NCBI RefSeq assembly: GCF_030161235.1
Contig: NZ_BSPW01000010.1
Span: 1-64,000 of the forward strand
DNA length: 64,000 bases
Origin: Vibrio zhanjiangensis
Lineage (GTDB): Bacteria > Pseudomonadota > Gammaproteobacteria > Enterobacterales > Vibrionaceae
Reading direction: 5' to 3'
The translations under genes were made by a program, and so were the position numbers. Under the pieces are notes generated by a model, which was given only the letters and a program-made list of their open reading frames with translations, had not been told where the DNA came from and did not search any database. How positions within the stretch are numbered: position 1 is the stretch's first letter; each line of letters opens with the position of its first letter. Positions 48,726 to 58,919 of the stretch are shown here, one piece after another.

Positions 48726-51134
48726 ATGATGAACTCTATTGCCCTTCCAGGGCTTTCCCAAATCCCCGATACAGTAAAAGCCGTGTTAAAGCAGTTTAGC
48801 AGTTACGATGACCCTTGCTTGGTTTTGCTACACTGCAGTGCCACACAAGAAGTAGTCGAAGCGACATATCAGCAAGTGGTGGAAACAAATGACTGTGAAG
48901 CCTCAAAATTGCTTTGTCTAGAACAGAATATTCGCTTTTGTCACTTATTCTGTGATTATCGCAACGCCAATTTTATCGCTCACGACTTAACTGATACACT
49001 GAACCAACAAGGCTATGCAGCGAAAATCTCACTGTTTCGACACAACTGTATCACTGATGTGCAAGATACTTATCGATGGAATGTAACTCAATTACTCGCG
49101 TTGCTAGAAAGCAGCGATCCCGTAGCCATCAACGACTTTTGTGATAAGCATAATTGGCAAGGTATCAGCCAATACCTTGAAGCCGATGAAGTAGCCCGCT
49201 TCGAGGTTGAAGAAAGAGATTCCGAAAAAGTGGTTATTCCTGCCGTTGACCAAGGTGATAACATTACAGCACCTCTACAGGAGCTCTACCCCTTTATTGT
49301 TAATCTGCCTAAGGGAAAGATGCTGTGGCACTATGTGTTGAGTGGTGAGCTTGATGCAAAAATCCCATTAGCTGAATGCTTACTCGACCTCGACTCGGTA
49401 CTGATTACCCGACATGCTAAACGTTACAGCCCAAATTTCTACCGTCATATTATACGCAAATGCAATCACGATACTGTGCCACCGCAGCATAATATATTGC
49501 GTAACTTGGATGAGGTTTTAGAACCTCTTCATCAAGTACTATTATCCGAGCCCCATCATCGCCAAAATCAAGAGCAATTTTTACGTGTGGTGGATATCTT
49601 CTTCCATCTTCTTGACCAACAAGACTTACCGAAAACCTTGAATCAAATCTTAGTCAAAGACAAAGAGACCGCATGTATCAGTTCCTTTGAATTTGAACGC
49701 CGTTACACGCTACCGAGTGAAACACTAGATAACAATATTTGTCCGAAAACCAAAAGAAAAATCAATCAAATCATCGACTCACTTGATCTTTTCTATACGA
49801 GTGACTACGAGGATTATCAGGAAATAGAACAAGTATTTAGCACTAGCCGTCATACATTTAACTACCAACTTTGGTTACGTGATGATGAGGAACAACAAAT
49901 ATTGTGTCGTTTGGTTGGTGCTATTTTGCTCAATATTGACTATTCAGCAGGACATTTCGATCACTATACTGAAGCGCTACAAAAATGGGTCAGTCACGGA
50001 TTGTATAGAGATGTGTTTAAACAAATTACGGAGAACTGTGATGCTCCCCAAGAGCTCTTACGGATGTGGCTGTTAGAGGGGAAACAAGCGTGTTTTACTG
50101 CGCTCGTTGATGAGCTTAGTTCGAAGCTTGACGGCGACTATACCGCATATCACAATGCTGATATCGGTGTTACCCAACAGCAATACAGCCTTTTTGATTC
50201 GACGAGTATTTTTGGTCCAATCCTTGCCACCTGCTACTGGTTTTACAAAGTGAGTCAAGATGACTTTGCCAAACGTGTCATTTTGCTGAGTATGGCATTA
50301 GCACCTCAAGCGACGCTCACCTATATGTCTGGACTATACCGAGAATCATTTCGGGGATTTGTTGCACCAGCAATTAAAAACGCTTTCGTTATGCCTTTGT
50401 ATGACATGGGTGTTTCCTATATTGACCTGTGTGCATTTGATATTAATATAGCTGTGGAAAATGATGAGATGGAACTCGAACCATTAGTTCAACGCTATGC
50501 TGGGCTTGATCAAGATGAGCGTGAAATATGGAACTTAGCGATCAATAAACTTTCCTCTTATAGCCGTGACTATTTCTATCTCAACGTCAATCGTTTACAT
50601 CCGCAACTGAAAACACCACTCCGTGAATTTCGTTCTATTGTAGTGAACGAAATCATGTCCTGCGTTGCTAACGAGGATAAAAATGTCGACATCGGCACCT
50701 GCAGAAAATTTGCTCTTCGTTTCCTTGATGGTGAAATGAGTTTCAACCAGTATCAAAGTTTTGTTCATGATTACGTAGATGTGAGTAAGTTTGATCTACC
50801 ACCAGATTATTATCGAGATAAAGCGCCTAAAATTCTGCCACAAATACTCACAGAACCTGACATCGCAACTCAGCTGCGATGGGTACAATTGTTTTGTTGT
50901 GAAGCAACACCAAATAATCTTGGGTGGATTAAATCGTTCCGTCGTCACTCAATACACAATGAAAAGCTCCAGAATATACTGTTAGAACATTTATTTTTCG
51001 AGCAACTTGTACACGAAAAGAGCTTGTCATTCTGCGATCGCCAAACGATCGAACTTAGTGATTTGGCGCCTGATTGGCTCGAATACTGGCGCGAATATCA
51101 GAAACACATGACGCGCAAAATCAAAAGCTTATAA
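48726..51134 (+). CDS. Unknown large cytoplasmic protein (cargo 2, first gene)
   Basis: An 802-residue protein that I do not recognise. It has no signal peptide, no membrane segment, no Walker motif and no obvious nuclease, protease or kinase signature. It appears almost fully helical and is fairly rich in Cys and His in the first 120 residues (LLHCSATQEV, then CHLFCDYRN) and again near ICPKTKRKI. The frame is open from TTG 48720; ATG 48726 (or 48729) is preferred, with CGAGAT ahead. The next gene starts 19 bases downstream, so the two form one unit. It lies between the scar of truncated trpA/barrel genes and intact trpA. A defence, toxin-immunity or surface-modification role cannot be chosen from sequence. 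Confidence 0.82.
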   Translation: MMNSIALPGLSQIPDTVKAVLKQFSSYDDPCLVLLHCSATQEVVEATYQQVVETNDCEASKLLCLEQNIRFCHLFCDYRNANFIAHDLTDTLNQQGYAAKISLFRHNCITDVQDTYRWNVTQLLALLESSDPVAINDFCDKHNWQGISQYLEADEVARFEVEERDSEKVVIPAVDQGDNITAPLQELYPFIVNLPKGKMLWHYVLSGELDAKIPLAECLLDLDSVLITRHAKRYSPNFYRHIIRKCNHDTVPPQHNILRNLDEVLEPLHQVLLSEPHHRQNQEQFLRVVDIFFHLLDQQDLPKTLNQILVKDKETACISSFEFERRYTLPSETLDNNICPKTKRKINQIIDSLDLFYTSDYEDYQEIEQVFSTSRHTFNYQLWLRDDEEQQILCRLVGAILLNIDYSAGHFDHYTEALQKWVSHGLYRDVFKQITENCDAPQELLRMWLLEGKQACFTALVDELSSKLDGDYTAYHNADIGVTQQQYSLFDSTSIFGPILATCYWFYKVSQDDFAKRVILLSMALAPQATLTYMSGLYRESFRGFVAPAIKNAFVMPLYDMGVSYIDLCAFDINIAVENDEMELEPLVQRYAGLDQDEREIWNLAINKLSSYSRDYFYLNVNRLHPQLKTPLREFRSIVVNEIMSCVANEDKNVDIGTCRKFALRFLDGEMSFNQYQSFVHDYVDVSKFDLPPDYYRDKAPKILPQILTEPDIATQLRWVQLFCCEATPNNLGWIKSFRRHSIHNEKLQNILLEHLFFEQLVHEKSLSFCDRQTIELSDLAPDWLEYWREYQKHMTRKIKSL

Positions 51135-51153
51135 ACGCCAAGAGGATATTAAT

Positions 51154-51864
51154 ATGATTGATATGCAAGGTATTCTTAGTGAGTATTTGCCATTACAGCT
51201 GATTCGTTTTGGAGATGTGTATGCCGATGAAGGTGGGGACCCACATGCGTGGTTAAATGAGTATGATTTCATCTGGAAACCAATAAGCGATAGTAGCTCT
51301 TATATTCCAGTATTACTTGGTGATGAAGTGGTACGCTTCGGGCCTGATAGTGATCGAAATAAGGTGGAGAATCTTGTTCGCCGCATCAATGGACAACCAC
51401 TACGTATGCCAAAAATTTCAATATGTTCGAGTAAATATATGTTACTCGTTGCCAATGAACTCTCTGACGAATTGGAGTTTACAGATAAGCTTGGCATTAC
51501 TCGTTCGGCAAGCGAGGTTTATGACGCAGCTGGTCATCTGCATACTAATTTCACCGTATTGTCATTCCATAAAGTGTTTTTTCATCAACGCTTTGAGACT
51601 CGTTTCAAGGATACTCCAAGTGATAAACGTTTACTTGTATGTATTGAACTTGACGCACATTCATCGACGTACCTTATCCACCAATCTTTACTTGAACGTT
51701 GGAAAAAATACGGCGTAGAAGAAGTCAATTATGATATTAAAGCCGAGCACTTAAGCCTTAATACACTCATGACCCTTGATTTCTATTGGCCTAACCGTCC
51801 TCGTAGCTTTGCAAATATGGATGATTTCCAACAAAACCGAAATGGGGATATTGGTGATTATTAG
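51154..51864 (+). CDS. Unknown protein (cargo 2, second gene)
   Basis: A 236-residue soluble acidic protein that I do not recognise. It has no signal or membrane segment. Predicted structure is mixed alpha/beta. Aromatic- and Asp-rich stretches include DVYADEGGDPHAWLNEYDFI near the N-terminus and MTLDFYWPNRPRSF near the C-terminus. AAGAGGATATTAAT gives a good ribosome binding site. It is cotranscribed with the 802-residue gene and followed by the shared terminator. It could be a partner or antidote of that protein, judged only from the pairing. Confidence 0.8.
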   Translation: MIDMQGILSEYLPLQLIRFGDVYADEGGDPHAWLNEYDFIWKPISDSSSYIPVLLGDEVVRFGPDSDRNKVENLVRRINGQPLRMPKISICSSKYMLLVANELSDELEFTDKLGITRSASEVYDAAGHLHTNFTVLSFHKVFFHQRFETRFKDTPSDKRLLVCIELDAHSSTYLIHQSLLERWKKYGVEEVNYDIKAEHLSLNTLMTLDFYWPNRPRSFANMDDFQQNRNGDIGDY

Positions 51865-51948
51865 ACGCAACAAATCCAAACAGAAAGATCTATTTACAGA
51901 GTTTTGTAGAGTATTTAGTCTATCTTATTTTAGGGCATTTTTGATTTA

Positions 51949-51986
51949 AAAATGGCAGAGCTGCTATATCAGCACTGCCATTTTAT
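51949..51986. terminator. Bidirectional terminator between cargo 2 and the trp operon
   Basis: The perfect stem AAAATGGCAG / CTGCCATTTT, extended by an inner GCTGCTATATCAGC, has A/T tracts on both sides. It ends both the rightward cassette and the leftward trp transcript. Confidence 0.85.
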
Positions 51987-52019
51987 TAGGGGTAAGTTGA
52001 TTCCTCTCTTACAGGAGTA

Positions 52020-52826
52020 TTATTTATTGGTTGCCGCTTTCATTGGTGAGATAAACTTAGATAGCTGCACCAGCATTTCTTCTGGGGCTTCTGTGTGTGT
52101 TTCTATGATTTTAACCACTGCTGAGCCTGAAATCGCGCCGGCTGCACCTGCATCAATGGCTTGTTTTACTTGCTCTGGTGTTGAGATACCAAAGCCGAGT
52201 AGGGCGGGCGGGGCATTGTATTGATTGAGCCTGTCGAGTAAATCACTGACTGGCATATTGGCCTTTGTTTCAGCCCCTGTTACCCCAGCGCGCGAGAGTA
52301 AGTAGGTGTATCCGCTGCCTAGTTCCGCTACTGATTTTAATGTCTCGTCTGAGGCTGTCGGCGGCGCAATAAAAATAGGATCAATGCCATGTTTGGTTGC
52401 CGCTTCGACAAATTCGGCGCTTTCGTTTGTTGGCACATCGGCGATCAATACTGAGTCAATGCCCGCTTCGGCGCAGCGCTGATAAAAGTTGTCAATGCCG
52501 CGTGCAAACACTAAGTTGGCGTACATGAGCAGACCGATTGGCAATTCTGGGTACTTTGCACGAATTTCTCCGATCAGGTCAAAGCAGATCTCTGGGGTTG
52601 CGCCAGACTCAAGCGCACGAATATTCGCGCCTTGAATGGTGGGGCCATCGGCCAAAGGATCAGAAAAAGGAATGCCAAGTTCGAGTGCATCCGCTCCCGC
52701 TTCGACCAGCGTTTGCATAATTTTTAACGACTGAGCTGGGTTAGGGTCGCAAACCGTCACAAAAGGAACAAATGCGCCTTGGTTTTGCTCGTTTAAGCGT
52801 GCAAACATAGATGGGTAACGGCTCAT
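52020..52826 (-). CDS. trpA: Tryptophan synthase alpha subunit
   Basis: A 268-residue TIM-barrel enzyme that cleaves indole-3-glycerol phosphate to indole, which passes to TrpB. The catalytic Glu is in [19 protein letters not shown] (with the acid Asp in SDPLAD). The phosphate loop [11 protein letters not shown] and GSAVVKIIE are intact. The start overlaps the trpB stop (TAATG). It is the last gene of the operon and the fixed right border of the variable region; a truncated second copy of its 3' end lies at 47984-48098. Confidence 0.98.
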   Translation of the reverse strand: MSRYPSMFARLNEQNQGAFVPFVTVCDPNPAQSLKIMQTLVEAGADALELGIPFSDPLADGPTIQGANIRALESGATPEICFDLIGEIRAKYPELPIGLLMYANLVFARGIDNFYQRCAEAGIDSVLIADVPTNESAEFVEAATKHGIDPIFIAPPTASDETLKSVAELGSGYTYLLSRAGVTGAETKANMPVSDLLDRLNQYNAPPALLGFGISTPEQVKQAIDAGAAGAISGSAVVKIIETHTEAPEEMLVQLSKFISPMKAATNK

Positions 52827-54016
52827 TAGATCACTCCTTTTTCTTCTAAGATGGCATGTACGGTGAAGATGTCTTTATCGCCGCGTCCTGATAGGTTAAC
52901 AACCAGTAACTGTTCTTTCTCTGGATTCTCACGAGCCATACGAAGGGCATGAGCAAGAGCGTGAGAGGACTCAAGGGCTGGAATGATGCCTTCACTGCGA
53001 GCCAACTCCTGAAAGGCGTCTAAGGCTTCATCATCGGTGACACTATCATATTCTGCTCGGCCTATAGCATTGAGGTAGGCGTGTTGAGGGCCTACTGACG
53101 GGAAGTCTAGCCCTGCGGAGACAGAATAGGATTCTTCTACCTGACCATTGGAATCTTGCATCAAGGGGGCTTTCATGCCAAAGAAAATGCCTGTTTTGCC
53201 GTGTTTTAGGGGCGCACCATGCTGGTTGGTATCAATCCCTTTGCCAGCAGGTTCTACACCGATAAGGCGTACATTTTCTTCATCAATGAAATCTGCAAAC
53301 ATACCAATGGCATTTGACCCTCCACCCACACAGGCAATCACCGCGTCTGGCAGGCGACCTTCACGGGCCAAAATTTGGTTTTTGGTCTCTTCACCAATCA
53401 TGCGCTGAAAATCGCGTACTATGGTTGGGAATGGGTGCGGCCCTGCTGCTGTGCCCAGTAGGTAATGGGCTTGCTCATAGGTTGCTGACCAATCGCGAAG
53501 GGCTTCATTACACGCATCTTTTAGTGTGGCCGAACCTGAGTGAACAGGGATGACTTCTGCACCCATTAACTTCATACGAAATACATTAGGGCTTTGACGC
53601 TCTACGTCTTTAGCGCCCATATATACTCGGCATTTCAGGCCCAATAAAGCACAGGCTAGGGCAGTGGCTACGCCATGTTGACCCGCGCCGGTTTCGGCTA
53701 TGATTTCGTTTTTGCCCATACGCTTAGCAAGCAAGGCTTGGCCGAGTACTTGGTTGGTTTTGTGCGCGCCGCCATGGAGAAGATCTTCTCGCTTTAAGTA
53801 AAGTTTAGTGTTTGTCCCTTTGGTTAAATTGCGTGTTAGGGTCAAAGCGGTAGGGCGACCCGCATACTCTTGCAGTAAGCCCATAAACTCGCTGCGAAAA
53901 CTAGGGTCGTCTTGCGCGTCAATAAAGGCCTGCTCAAGTTGCTCGAGAGCTGGCACAAGAATTTGGGGGACATATTGACCACCATATTCACCAAAATAGG
54001 CATCAAGTTTTGCCAT
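52826..54016 (-). CDS. trpB: Tryptophan synthase beta subunit
   Basis: A 396-residue PLP enzyme that condenses indole with L-serine to tryptophan. The PLP lysine is in the motif [30 protein letters not shown] and the phosphate loop [12 protein letters not shown] are intact, as is [10 protein letters not shown] at the C-terminus. Length equals E. coli TrpB (397). It is coupled to trpA by overlapping stop and start codons. Confidence 0.98.
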   Translation of the reverse strand: MAKLDAYFGEYGGQYVPQILVPALEQLEQAFIDAQDDPSFRSEFMGLLQEYAGRPTALTLTRNLTKGTNTKLYLKREDLLHGGAHKTNQVLGQALLAKRMGKNEIIAETGAGQHGVATALACALLGLKCRVYMGAKDVERQSPNVFRMKLMGAEVIPVHSGSATLKDACNEALRDWSATYEQAHYLLGTAAGPHPFPTIVRDFQRMIGEETKNQILAREGRLPDAVIACVGGGSNAIGMFADFIDEENVRLIGVEPAGKGIDTNQHGAPLKHGKTGIFFGMKAPLMQDSNGQVEESYSVSAGLDFPSVGPQHAYLNAIGRAEYDSVTDDEALDAFQELARSEGIIPALESSHALAHALRMARENPEKEQLLVVNLSGRGDKDIFTVHAILEEKGVI

Positions 54017-54103
54017 TGTTATATTCCTTTAATCTTAGGAGGTGGCGTTTACGAGTCCGCCACCTCAGTCGTTATATCTTAACTATCTTACTCGGACTCA
54101 TTG

Positions 54104-55531
54104 TCAGTAGTTGCGAATCGCCGCGAAAGCTTGTTGCAACTTCTGGCGATCTTTTTTGCCCGGAGATAATTCAACCCCTGAATTCAGATCTAGTCCTAAA
54201 CAGCCTTGCTCTGCGGCTTTTTGAGCATTAAAAGGTGAGATGCCACCTGCTAACATGACTTGTTTTTTCTCTTTTATGAGCGCCCAGTCGAATACCAAAC
54301 CAGTGCCACCCGTTTGTGCGCCAACTTGAGTATCAAGAAGATGGCGGTTGACTGGTGGGTTGAGAAAACTCGGTAGCGAGTCCTTCACCCCATATGCTTT
54401 CCAAATCTCAATATCCTGATTGAGCTGAGTATGCAGAGTATCAATATAGTCTTGATCTTCTTCACCATGCAGTTGAACGGCATTTAACCCAAGTTGGTTG
54501 GCGAGATTGGCAACGGTTTCAACGTCGTGGTTTTGGAACACACCCACATATCGAAGAGGGGCACCTGACATGGTTAAGCGTGCGGTTTCAATGTCAACGC
54601 ACCGCTTGGACTTGGCGACAAAAATCAAGCCACCAAATACAGCGCCAGCTTGGTATGCTTTTGCTGCATCATCTGGATTGGTTAAACCACACACCTTGTT
54701 TTCACCTAATGTCACTTTGCGCACGGCTAGTTCAAGGTCATCTTCTGCCATTAACGAGCTACCGATAAGAAAGCCATCGGCAAACTCGGCCAAGTCACGT
54801 ACTTGCTGATGGGTGTAGATGCCCGATTCCGAAATTATCGTTGCGTCTGGTGCCAAATCACGTATTTTGGGAGCCAATTCTTTGGTGCGGTTTAGATCGG
54901 TTGTCAGATCGCGTAAGTTACGATTATTAATGCCAATCACTTTTGCTTTAAGTTCGACGGCTCGCTGAAGTTCTTCTTCGTTACTGACCTCGGTTAAAAT
55001 ACCCATATTGAGAGAGTGGGCGACGGCGGCGAGTGCCTTATATTCCTCATCGTTAAGTACCGACAACATGAGCAGAATAGCATCGGCTGAGTAATGACGA
55101 GCAAGATAAATTTGATAGGCATCGACAATAAAATCTTTGCACAGTACAGGCTGAGAAACTTGGCGTCTCACTTGTGGCAAAAACTCAAAGCTGCCTTGAA
55201 AATACTTTTCATCCGTTAGGACCGAGATAGCATCCGCGTGTTTATTGTAGACTGAGGCAATATAATCAAGATCAAAATTCTCTCGAATCAGCCCTTTCGA
55301 AGGAGAGGCTTTTTTACATTCCGTTATAAAAGCCGTTTTCTCTCCACTGAAAGCTTGATAAAAACTGCGATCAGATGGCGTGAGTGCCTCTTTAAACTCA
55401 GATAGAGGTAAAGACGATTTGTGTTCTTCTAGCCATAGGTATTTATCACGGACAATTTTGGCCAATACTTCCGCCATTTGAGCTTCCTTAACGGAGATAT
55501 GTTCGGAAAGTTTATCTTGTGTCTGAGTCAT
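54104..55531 (-). CDS. trpCF: Bifunctional indole-3-glycerol phosphate synthase / phosphoribosylanthranilate isomerase
   Basis: A 475-residue fusion catalysing two consecutive steps of tryptophan synthesis. The N-terminal TrpC barrel (about 1-255) contains FITECKKASPSKG, VLCKDFIVDAYQI and VIGINNRNLRDL, and ends with SESGIYTHQQ and FLIGSSLM. The C-terminal TrpF barrel (about 256-475) contains KVCGLTNPDDA with its catalytic Cys, NAVQLHGEED and LAGGISPFN. Fused trpCF with separate trpG is the usual Vibrio and enteric arrangement. An 87-base gap separates it from trpB. Confidence 0.98.
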   Translation of the reverse strand: MTQTQDKLSEHISVKEAQMAEVLAKIVRDKYLWLEEHKSSLPLSEFKEALTPSDRSFYQAFSGEKTAFITECKKASPSKGLIRENFDLDYIASVYNKHADAISVLTDEKYFQGSFEFLPQVRRQVSQPVLCKDFIVDAYQIYLARHYSADAILLMLSVLNDEEYKALAAVAHSLNMGILTEVSNEEELQRAVELKAKVIGINNRNLRDLTTDLNRTKELAPKIRDLAPDATIISESGIYTHQQVRDLAEFADGFLIGSSLMAEDDLELAVRKVTLGENKVCGLTNPDDAAKAYQAGAVFGGLIFVAKSKRCVDIETARLTMSGAPLRYVGVFQNHDVETVANLANQLGLNAVQLHGEEDQDYIDTLHTQLNQDIEIWKAYGVKDSLPSFLNPPVNRHLLDTQVGAQTGGTGLVFDWALIKEKKQVMLAGGISPFNAQKAAEQGCLGLDLNSGVELSPGKKDRQKLQQAFAAIRNY

Positions 55532-55555
55532 GGATTTTACCTTATCCTAGAGTAC

Positions 55556-56554
55556 TTATTTATGGGCTGATAACTGTTTCACGAGTTCAAATGCCTTACC
55601 TGAATTCATGACAGCAATAGCTTGCTGGGTATTGTCTTTGAGATTGTCACGACCAAAAAGCCTCATGAGGAGAGCGACATTGACTGCGACCGCACCGATT
55701 TGAGCATCTGTGCCTTTACCCGTAAGAATATTAGTGATGATGGCTTTGTTTTCCTCGGGTGCGCCACCTTTTATCGCATCTAGCGGGTGCGTGGCTAGGC
55801 CAAAATCTTCTGGGAATAAGGTGTACTCAATAATTTGCCCATTTTTGATTTCTGCCACAGTGGTTTGACCATGAATCGCCACTTCATCAAGACCACTGCC
55901 ATGCACAACAGCCGCTCGTTTCATGTTCATCTTGAGCATGGTTTCAGCAATTGGTCTAACTAAATCTTCACTGTACACGCCCATAAGCTCAATACTTGGT
56001 CTAGCGGGGTTAATCAGTGGACCAAGAATATTGAATATAGTTCGCGTTTTCATTGTTTGGCGAACGGGCATCGCATGGCGAACCCCACTGTGATATTGAG
56101 GGGCAAAGAGAAAAGCTACGCCCAACTTATCCATCGCTGAGCGACTGGTTTCAGCGCTCATCGCCAGATCAATACCAAACGAATCCAACAAATCCGAAGA
56201 GCCGGATTTACTCGAAACACTGCGGTTACCATGTTTGGCGACTTTGAGCCCGCAAGCTGCAGCGACAAAGGCTGCGGTGGTTGAGATATTAATGGTATTG
56301 TGGCCATCACCACCAGTGCCGACAATATCGGCAAAATCATAGTCGGGGCGAGGAAATGGGTTTGCATTATCAAGCAACGCAGTCGCTGCGCCGGCAATTT
56401 CATCAGGTGTTTCACCTTTGATTTTGAGCGCGGTGAGTGCCGAAGCCATCAAAATCGGGTCCAGCTCGCCGCGAATAATGACATCAAACAGCTGCTTGCT
56501 TTCGGCTTGGGTCAGAGAGGTCTGTTGGTAGAGTTTATTAATTATATTATCCAT
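55556..56554 (-). CDS. trpD: Anthranilate phosphoribosyltransferase
   Basis: A 332-residue enzyme that adds phosphoribosyl from PRPP to anthranilate. The PRPP loop DIVGTGGDGHNTINISTTAA (about 77-96) and KHGNRSVSSKSGSSD (about 106-120) are intact. Length matches stand-alone TrpD (about 335). It is not fused to TrpG, unlike in E. coli. It lies 24 bases upstream of trpCF and 10 bases downstream of trpG. Confidence 0.98.
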   Translation of the reverse strand: MDNIINKLYQQTSLTQAESKQLFDVIIRGELDPILMASALTALKIKGETPDEIAGAATALLDNANPFPRPDYDFADIVGTGGDGHNTINISTTAAFVAAACGLKVAKHGNRSVSSKSGSSDLLDSFGIDLAMSAETSRSAMDKLGVAFLFAPQYHSGVRHAMPVRQTMKTRTIFNILGPLINPARPSIELMGVYSEDLVRPIAETMLKMNMKRAAVVHGSGLDEVAIHGQTTVAEIKNGQIIEYTLFPEDFGLATHPLDAIKGGAPEENKAIITNILTGKGTDAQIGAVAVNVALLMRLFGRDNLKDNTQQAIAVMNSGKAFELVKQLSAHK

Positions 56555-56564
56555 GTCTCTTTCC

Positions 56565-57170
56565 TTATTGCTGCAATGCGTGTGTTTCTGAGTTTTCTAA
56601 CGCCCATTCAATGGCATTTGCCAACAAAGTAGCGCCTTGCGTTGTCATGATTGATTCGGGGTGGAATTGAAAGCCACAGACTTTATCTTGTTCTTGCACC
56701 ACAGACATGACTAAACCATCAACTTCTGCGGTAACCGTTAATGACTCTGGTACATCGGTTGCGACAAGAGAGTGATAGCGCGCGATTGCAATGGGAGAAG
56801 GCAAATTCTTATAGATGGCATGATGCTGGTGTTCCATCATAGAAACCTTACCATGGACAATATCACCAGCCCCAGCAACCGTACCGCCATAGGCCTCAAC
56901 AATCGCTTGATGGCCAAGGCAAATTCCTATCATAGGCACTTTACCTTTGAGGTTATTGATCACTTCTGGCATTGAGCCTGCTTCTGATGGCGCGCCAGGA
57001 CCGGGTGATAGCAGTACAACAGGGTTATCAAGATGATTTACCGCAGCTTCAATGGTCGATGCTGGAATGCTATTGCGATAGATGGTGACATCGTGTCCCA
57101 GAGAACGAAACTGATCGACCAAGTTGTATGTGAATGAGTCAAAGTTATCAATAAATACGATATTAGCCAT
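56565..57170 (-). CDS. trpG: Anthranilate synthase glutamine amidotransferase component
   Basis: A 201-residue class I glutamine amidotransferase that supplies ammonia to TrpE. The nucleophile Cys is in GICLGHQAIVEAYGG, the catalytic His-Glu pair in FQFHPESIMT. The N-terminus ANIVFIDNFDSFTYNLV is canonical. The reading frame is open back to 57281, but that part overlaps the trpE end; ATG 57170 gives the family N-terminus and lies 4 bases after the trpE stop. Confidence 0.97.
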   Translation of the reverse strand: MANIVFIDNFDSFTYNLVDQFRSLGHDVTIYRNSIPASTIEAAVNHLDNPVVLLSPGPGAPSEAGSMPEVINNLKGKVPMIGICLGHQAIVEAYGGTVAGAGDIVHGKVSMMEHQHHAIYKNLPSPIAIARYHSLVATDVPESLTVTAEVDGLVMSVVQEQDKVCGFQFHPESIMTTQGATLLANAIEWALENSETHALQQ

Positions 57171-57174
57171 CTGC

Positions 57175-58740
57175 TTACTGCTCCTTATGTGCTGATTGAA
57201 TTGCAGCGATGACGGCTTGCGCCTTACTACGAGTTTCGTCGGCTTCTGCTTGAGGGTCTGAGTCAAATACAACACCGGCACCGGCCTGAATTTGTGCTAT
57301 TCCATTCTCCACATAAGCAGAGCGGATGACGATACAAGTGTCTAACGTACCTTCGCCTGTTAGGTAGCCAACGGCGCCGCCGTAGCTGCCACGACGAGAG
57401 CTTTCTACATTGCGGATAAGCTGCATAGCACGAATCTTCGGTGCGCCTGTGAGAGTGCCCATGTTCATGCAGGCTTGATACGCATGCAGAGCATCTAAAT
57501 CATCACGTAATTGGCCGACGACACGGGAAACTAAATGCATCACGTGGCTATATCTATCCACCTTTAATAAGTCTGCTACATGACGTGAACCCGCTTTCGA
57601 GATACGTGCAACGTCGTTTCGCGCCAAATCAACCAACATCATGTGTTCTGCATTTTCTTTCTTATCAGTACGCAGTTCGAGTTCGATGCGGCTATCCAAA
57701 TCAAAATCAATTTGGCCATTGGGCTGTTTGCCTCGTGGACGTGTGCCTGCAATCGGATAGATTTCAACTTGATTGGTGTGTGTTTCGTACTTAAGGGCAC
57801 TTTCAGGTGAGGCACCAAACAGAGTAAATAGCTCATCTTGCATAAAGAACATATATGGGCTGGGATTGCTTTGCTTTAATTCTTTATAGGCAACAAGTGG
57901 AGATGGGCAAGGAAGAGTGAAGCGGCGAGATGGAACGACTTGGAAAATATCACCTTTGACCACATACTCCTTAAGGTCGCGGACTATTTGACAAAAATCT
58001 TCATCATTGATGCTTGGTTTAGGTGATAAATCACTTCTTTTTTCGGCGACAGGTGAGTCTTTTAAGTGAGCACACTGATGTTGGATATCTTGTATACGTG
58101 CTTCTAAGTTGGCCTTTTCATCACTTGCTGCAAATAGGGTCGCTTGGACATCGCATGATTCACGTTGATGATCAACAACCAGCAAGGTTTCAGCAACGTA
58201 GAAGACATAATCTGGGCATTGATTGGAATGTACTGCGCTGCCAAGAGGTTCAAAGTTTGCTACTAGGTCGTAGGCAAACAGGCCACCAAGAAAGATAGCA
58301 TGTTTATCTTGTTTGCTGATATCAAAACTGTGCTGTATCAGACGCAGAGCATCAAAAGACGACGCCTCACGCAGTCGAGAGTCTTCATCCAGCGTATTGC
58401 ATGGTTCTTCAAATTCTAACGTGAGTTTTTCACCATCAAATGCATGATTGATGTTGCTGTGAATGTTTTGTGTTAAGTGCGCAAGCAATGATCGGCCGTT
58501 GTTGGTGAGAGCATGCATAGTGACAGTGTGTCCATAACAAACAATCCGCACCGCAGAATCGACAATTAATAGGCTTTTCAAGTTTTGCTTGGAGTCTATC
58601 TCAGCCGACTCAAGCAGCAGGCTATCGGTTTTGTTTTCGCACAATGTGTGGAATAAACGAGTAGGGTCCAGCGTGTAGGGTGCTGTCGTATGAATGACTT
58701 CCAAATCGCCTAACGTTTTGATTTCAATGGCCTTGTTCAC
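57175..58740 (-). CDS. trpE: Anthranilate synthase component I
   Basis: A 521-residue chorismate-utilising enzyme that converts chorismate and ammonia to anthranilate and is feedback-inhibited by tryptophan. The inhibitor site motif LLLESAE is near the N-terminus (about 40-46). Catalytic stretches include FQVVPSRRF, SPESALKYE, GTRPRGKQ, LMLVDLARND-like MLVDLARNDVARI and GTLTGAPKIRAMQLI. The frame extends to 58869, but GTG 58740 is chosen because AAAGGAGGTCTT, an almost perfect ribosome binding site, lies just ahead. The start is separated from the leader peptide gene by the attenuator. Confidence 0.98.
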   Translation of the reverse strand: MNKAIEIKTLGDLEVIHTTAPYTLDPTRLFHTLCENKTDSLLLESAEIDSKQNLKSLLIVDSAVRIVCYGHTVTMHALTNNGRSLLAHLTQNIHSNINHAFDGEKLTLEFEEPCNTLDEDSRLREASSFDALRLIQHSFDISKQDKHAIFLGGLFAYDLVANFEPLGSAVHSNQCPDYVFYVAETLLVVDHQRESCDVQATLFAASDEKANLEARIQDIQHQCAHLKDSPVAEKRSDLSPKPSINDEDFCQIVRDLKEYVVKGDIFQVVPSRRFTLPCPSPLVAYKELKQSNPSPYMFFMQDELFTLFGASPESALKYETHTNQVEIYPIAGTRPRGKQPNGQIDFDLDSRIELELRTDKKENAEHMMLVDLARNDVARISKAGSRHVADLLKVDRYSHVMHLVSRVVGQLRDDLDALHAYQACMNMGTLTGAPKIRAMQLIRNVESSRRGSYGGAVGYLTGEGTLDTCIVIRSAYVENGIAQIQAGAGVVFDSDPQAEADETRSKAQAVIAAIQSAHKEQ

Positions 58741-58867
58741 AAGACCTCCTTTATTATTGATCATTTTACACTTCCCGCCGCATATAGTCGCACAAACAAG
58801 ACAATCACCCAATGTGGAATTTGACCTAATTGTGATTGTAAGACCAGCTAAATGCATTATATTCGAC

Positions 58868-58899
58868 AAAACAAAAAGCCCGCTTTATATAGCGGGCTT
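58868..58899 (-). terminator. trp attenuator terminator
   Basis: On the minus strand AAGCCCGCT / AGCGGGCTT with loop ATATAA is followed by TTTTTG. It lies between the leader peptide stop and trpE, the expected position for the rho-independent attenuator. Confidence 0.93.
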
Positions 58900-58919
58900 G
58901 ATAACATTAATTGGGTAAA

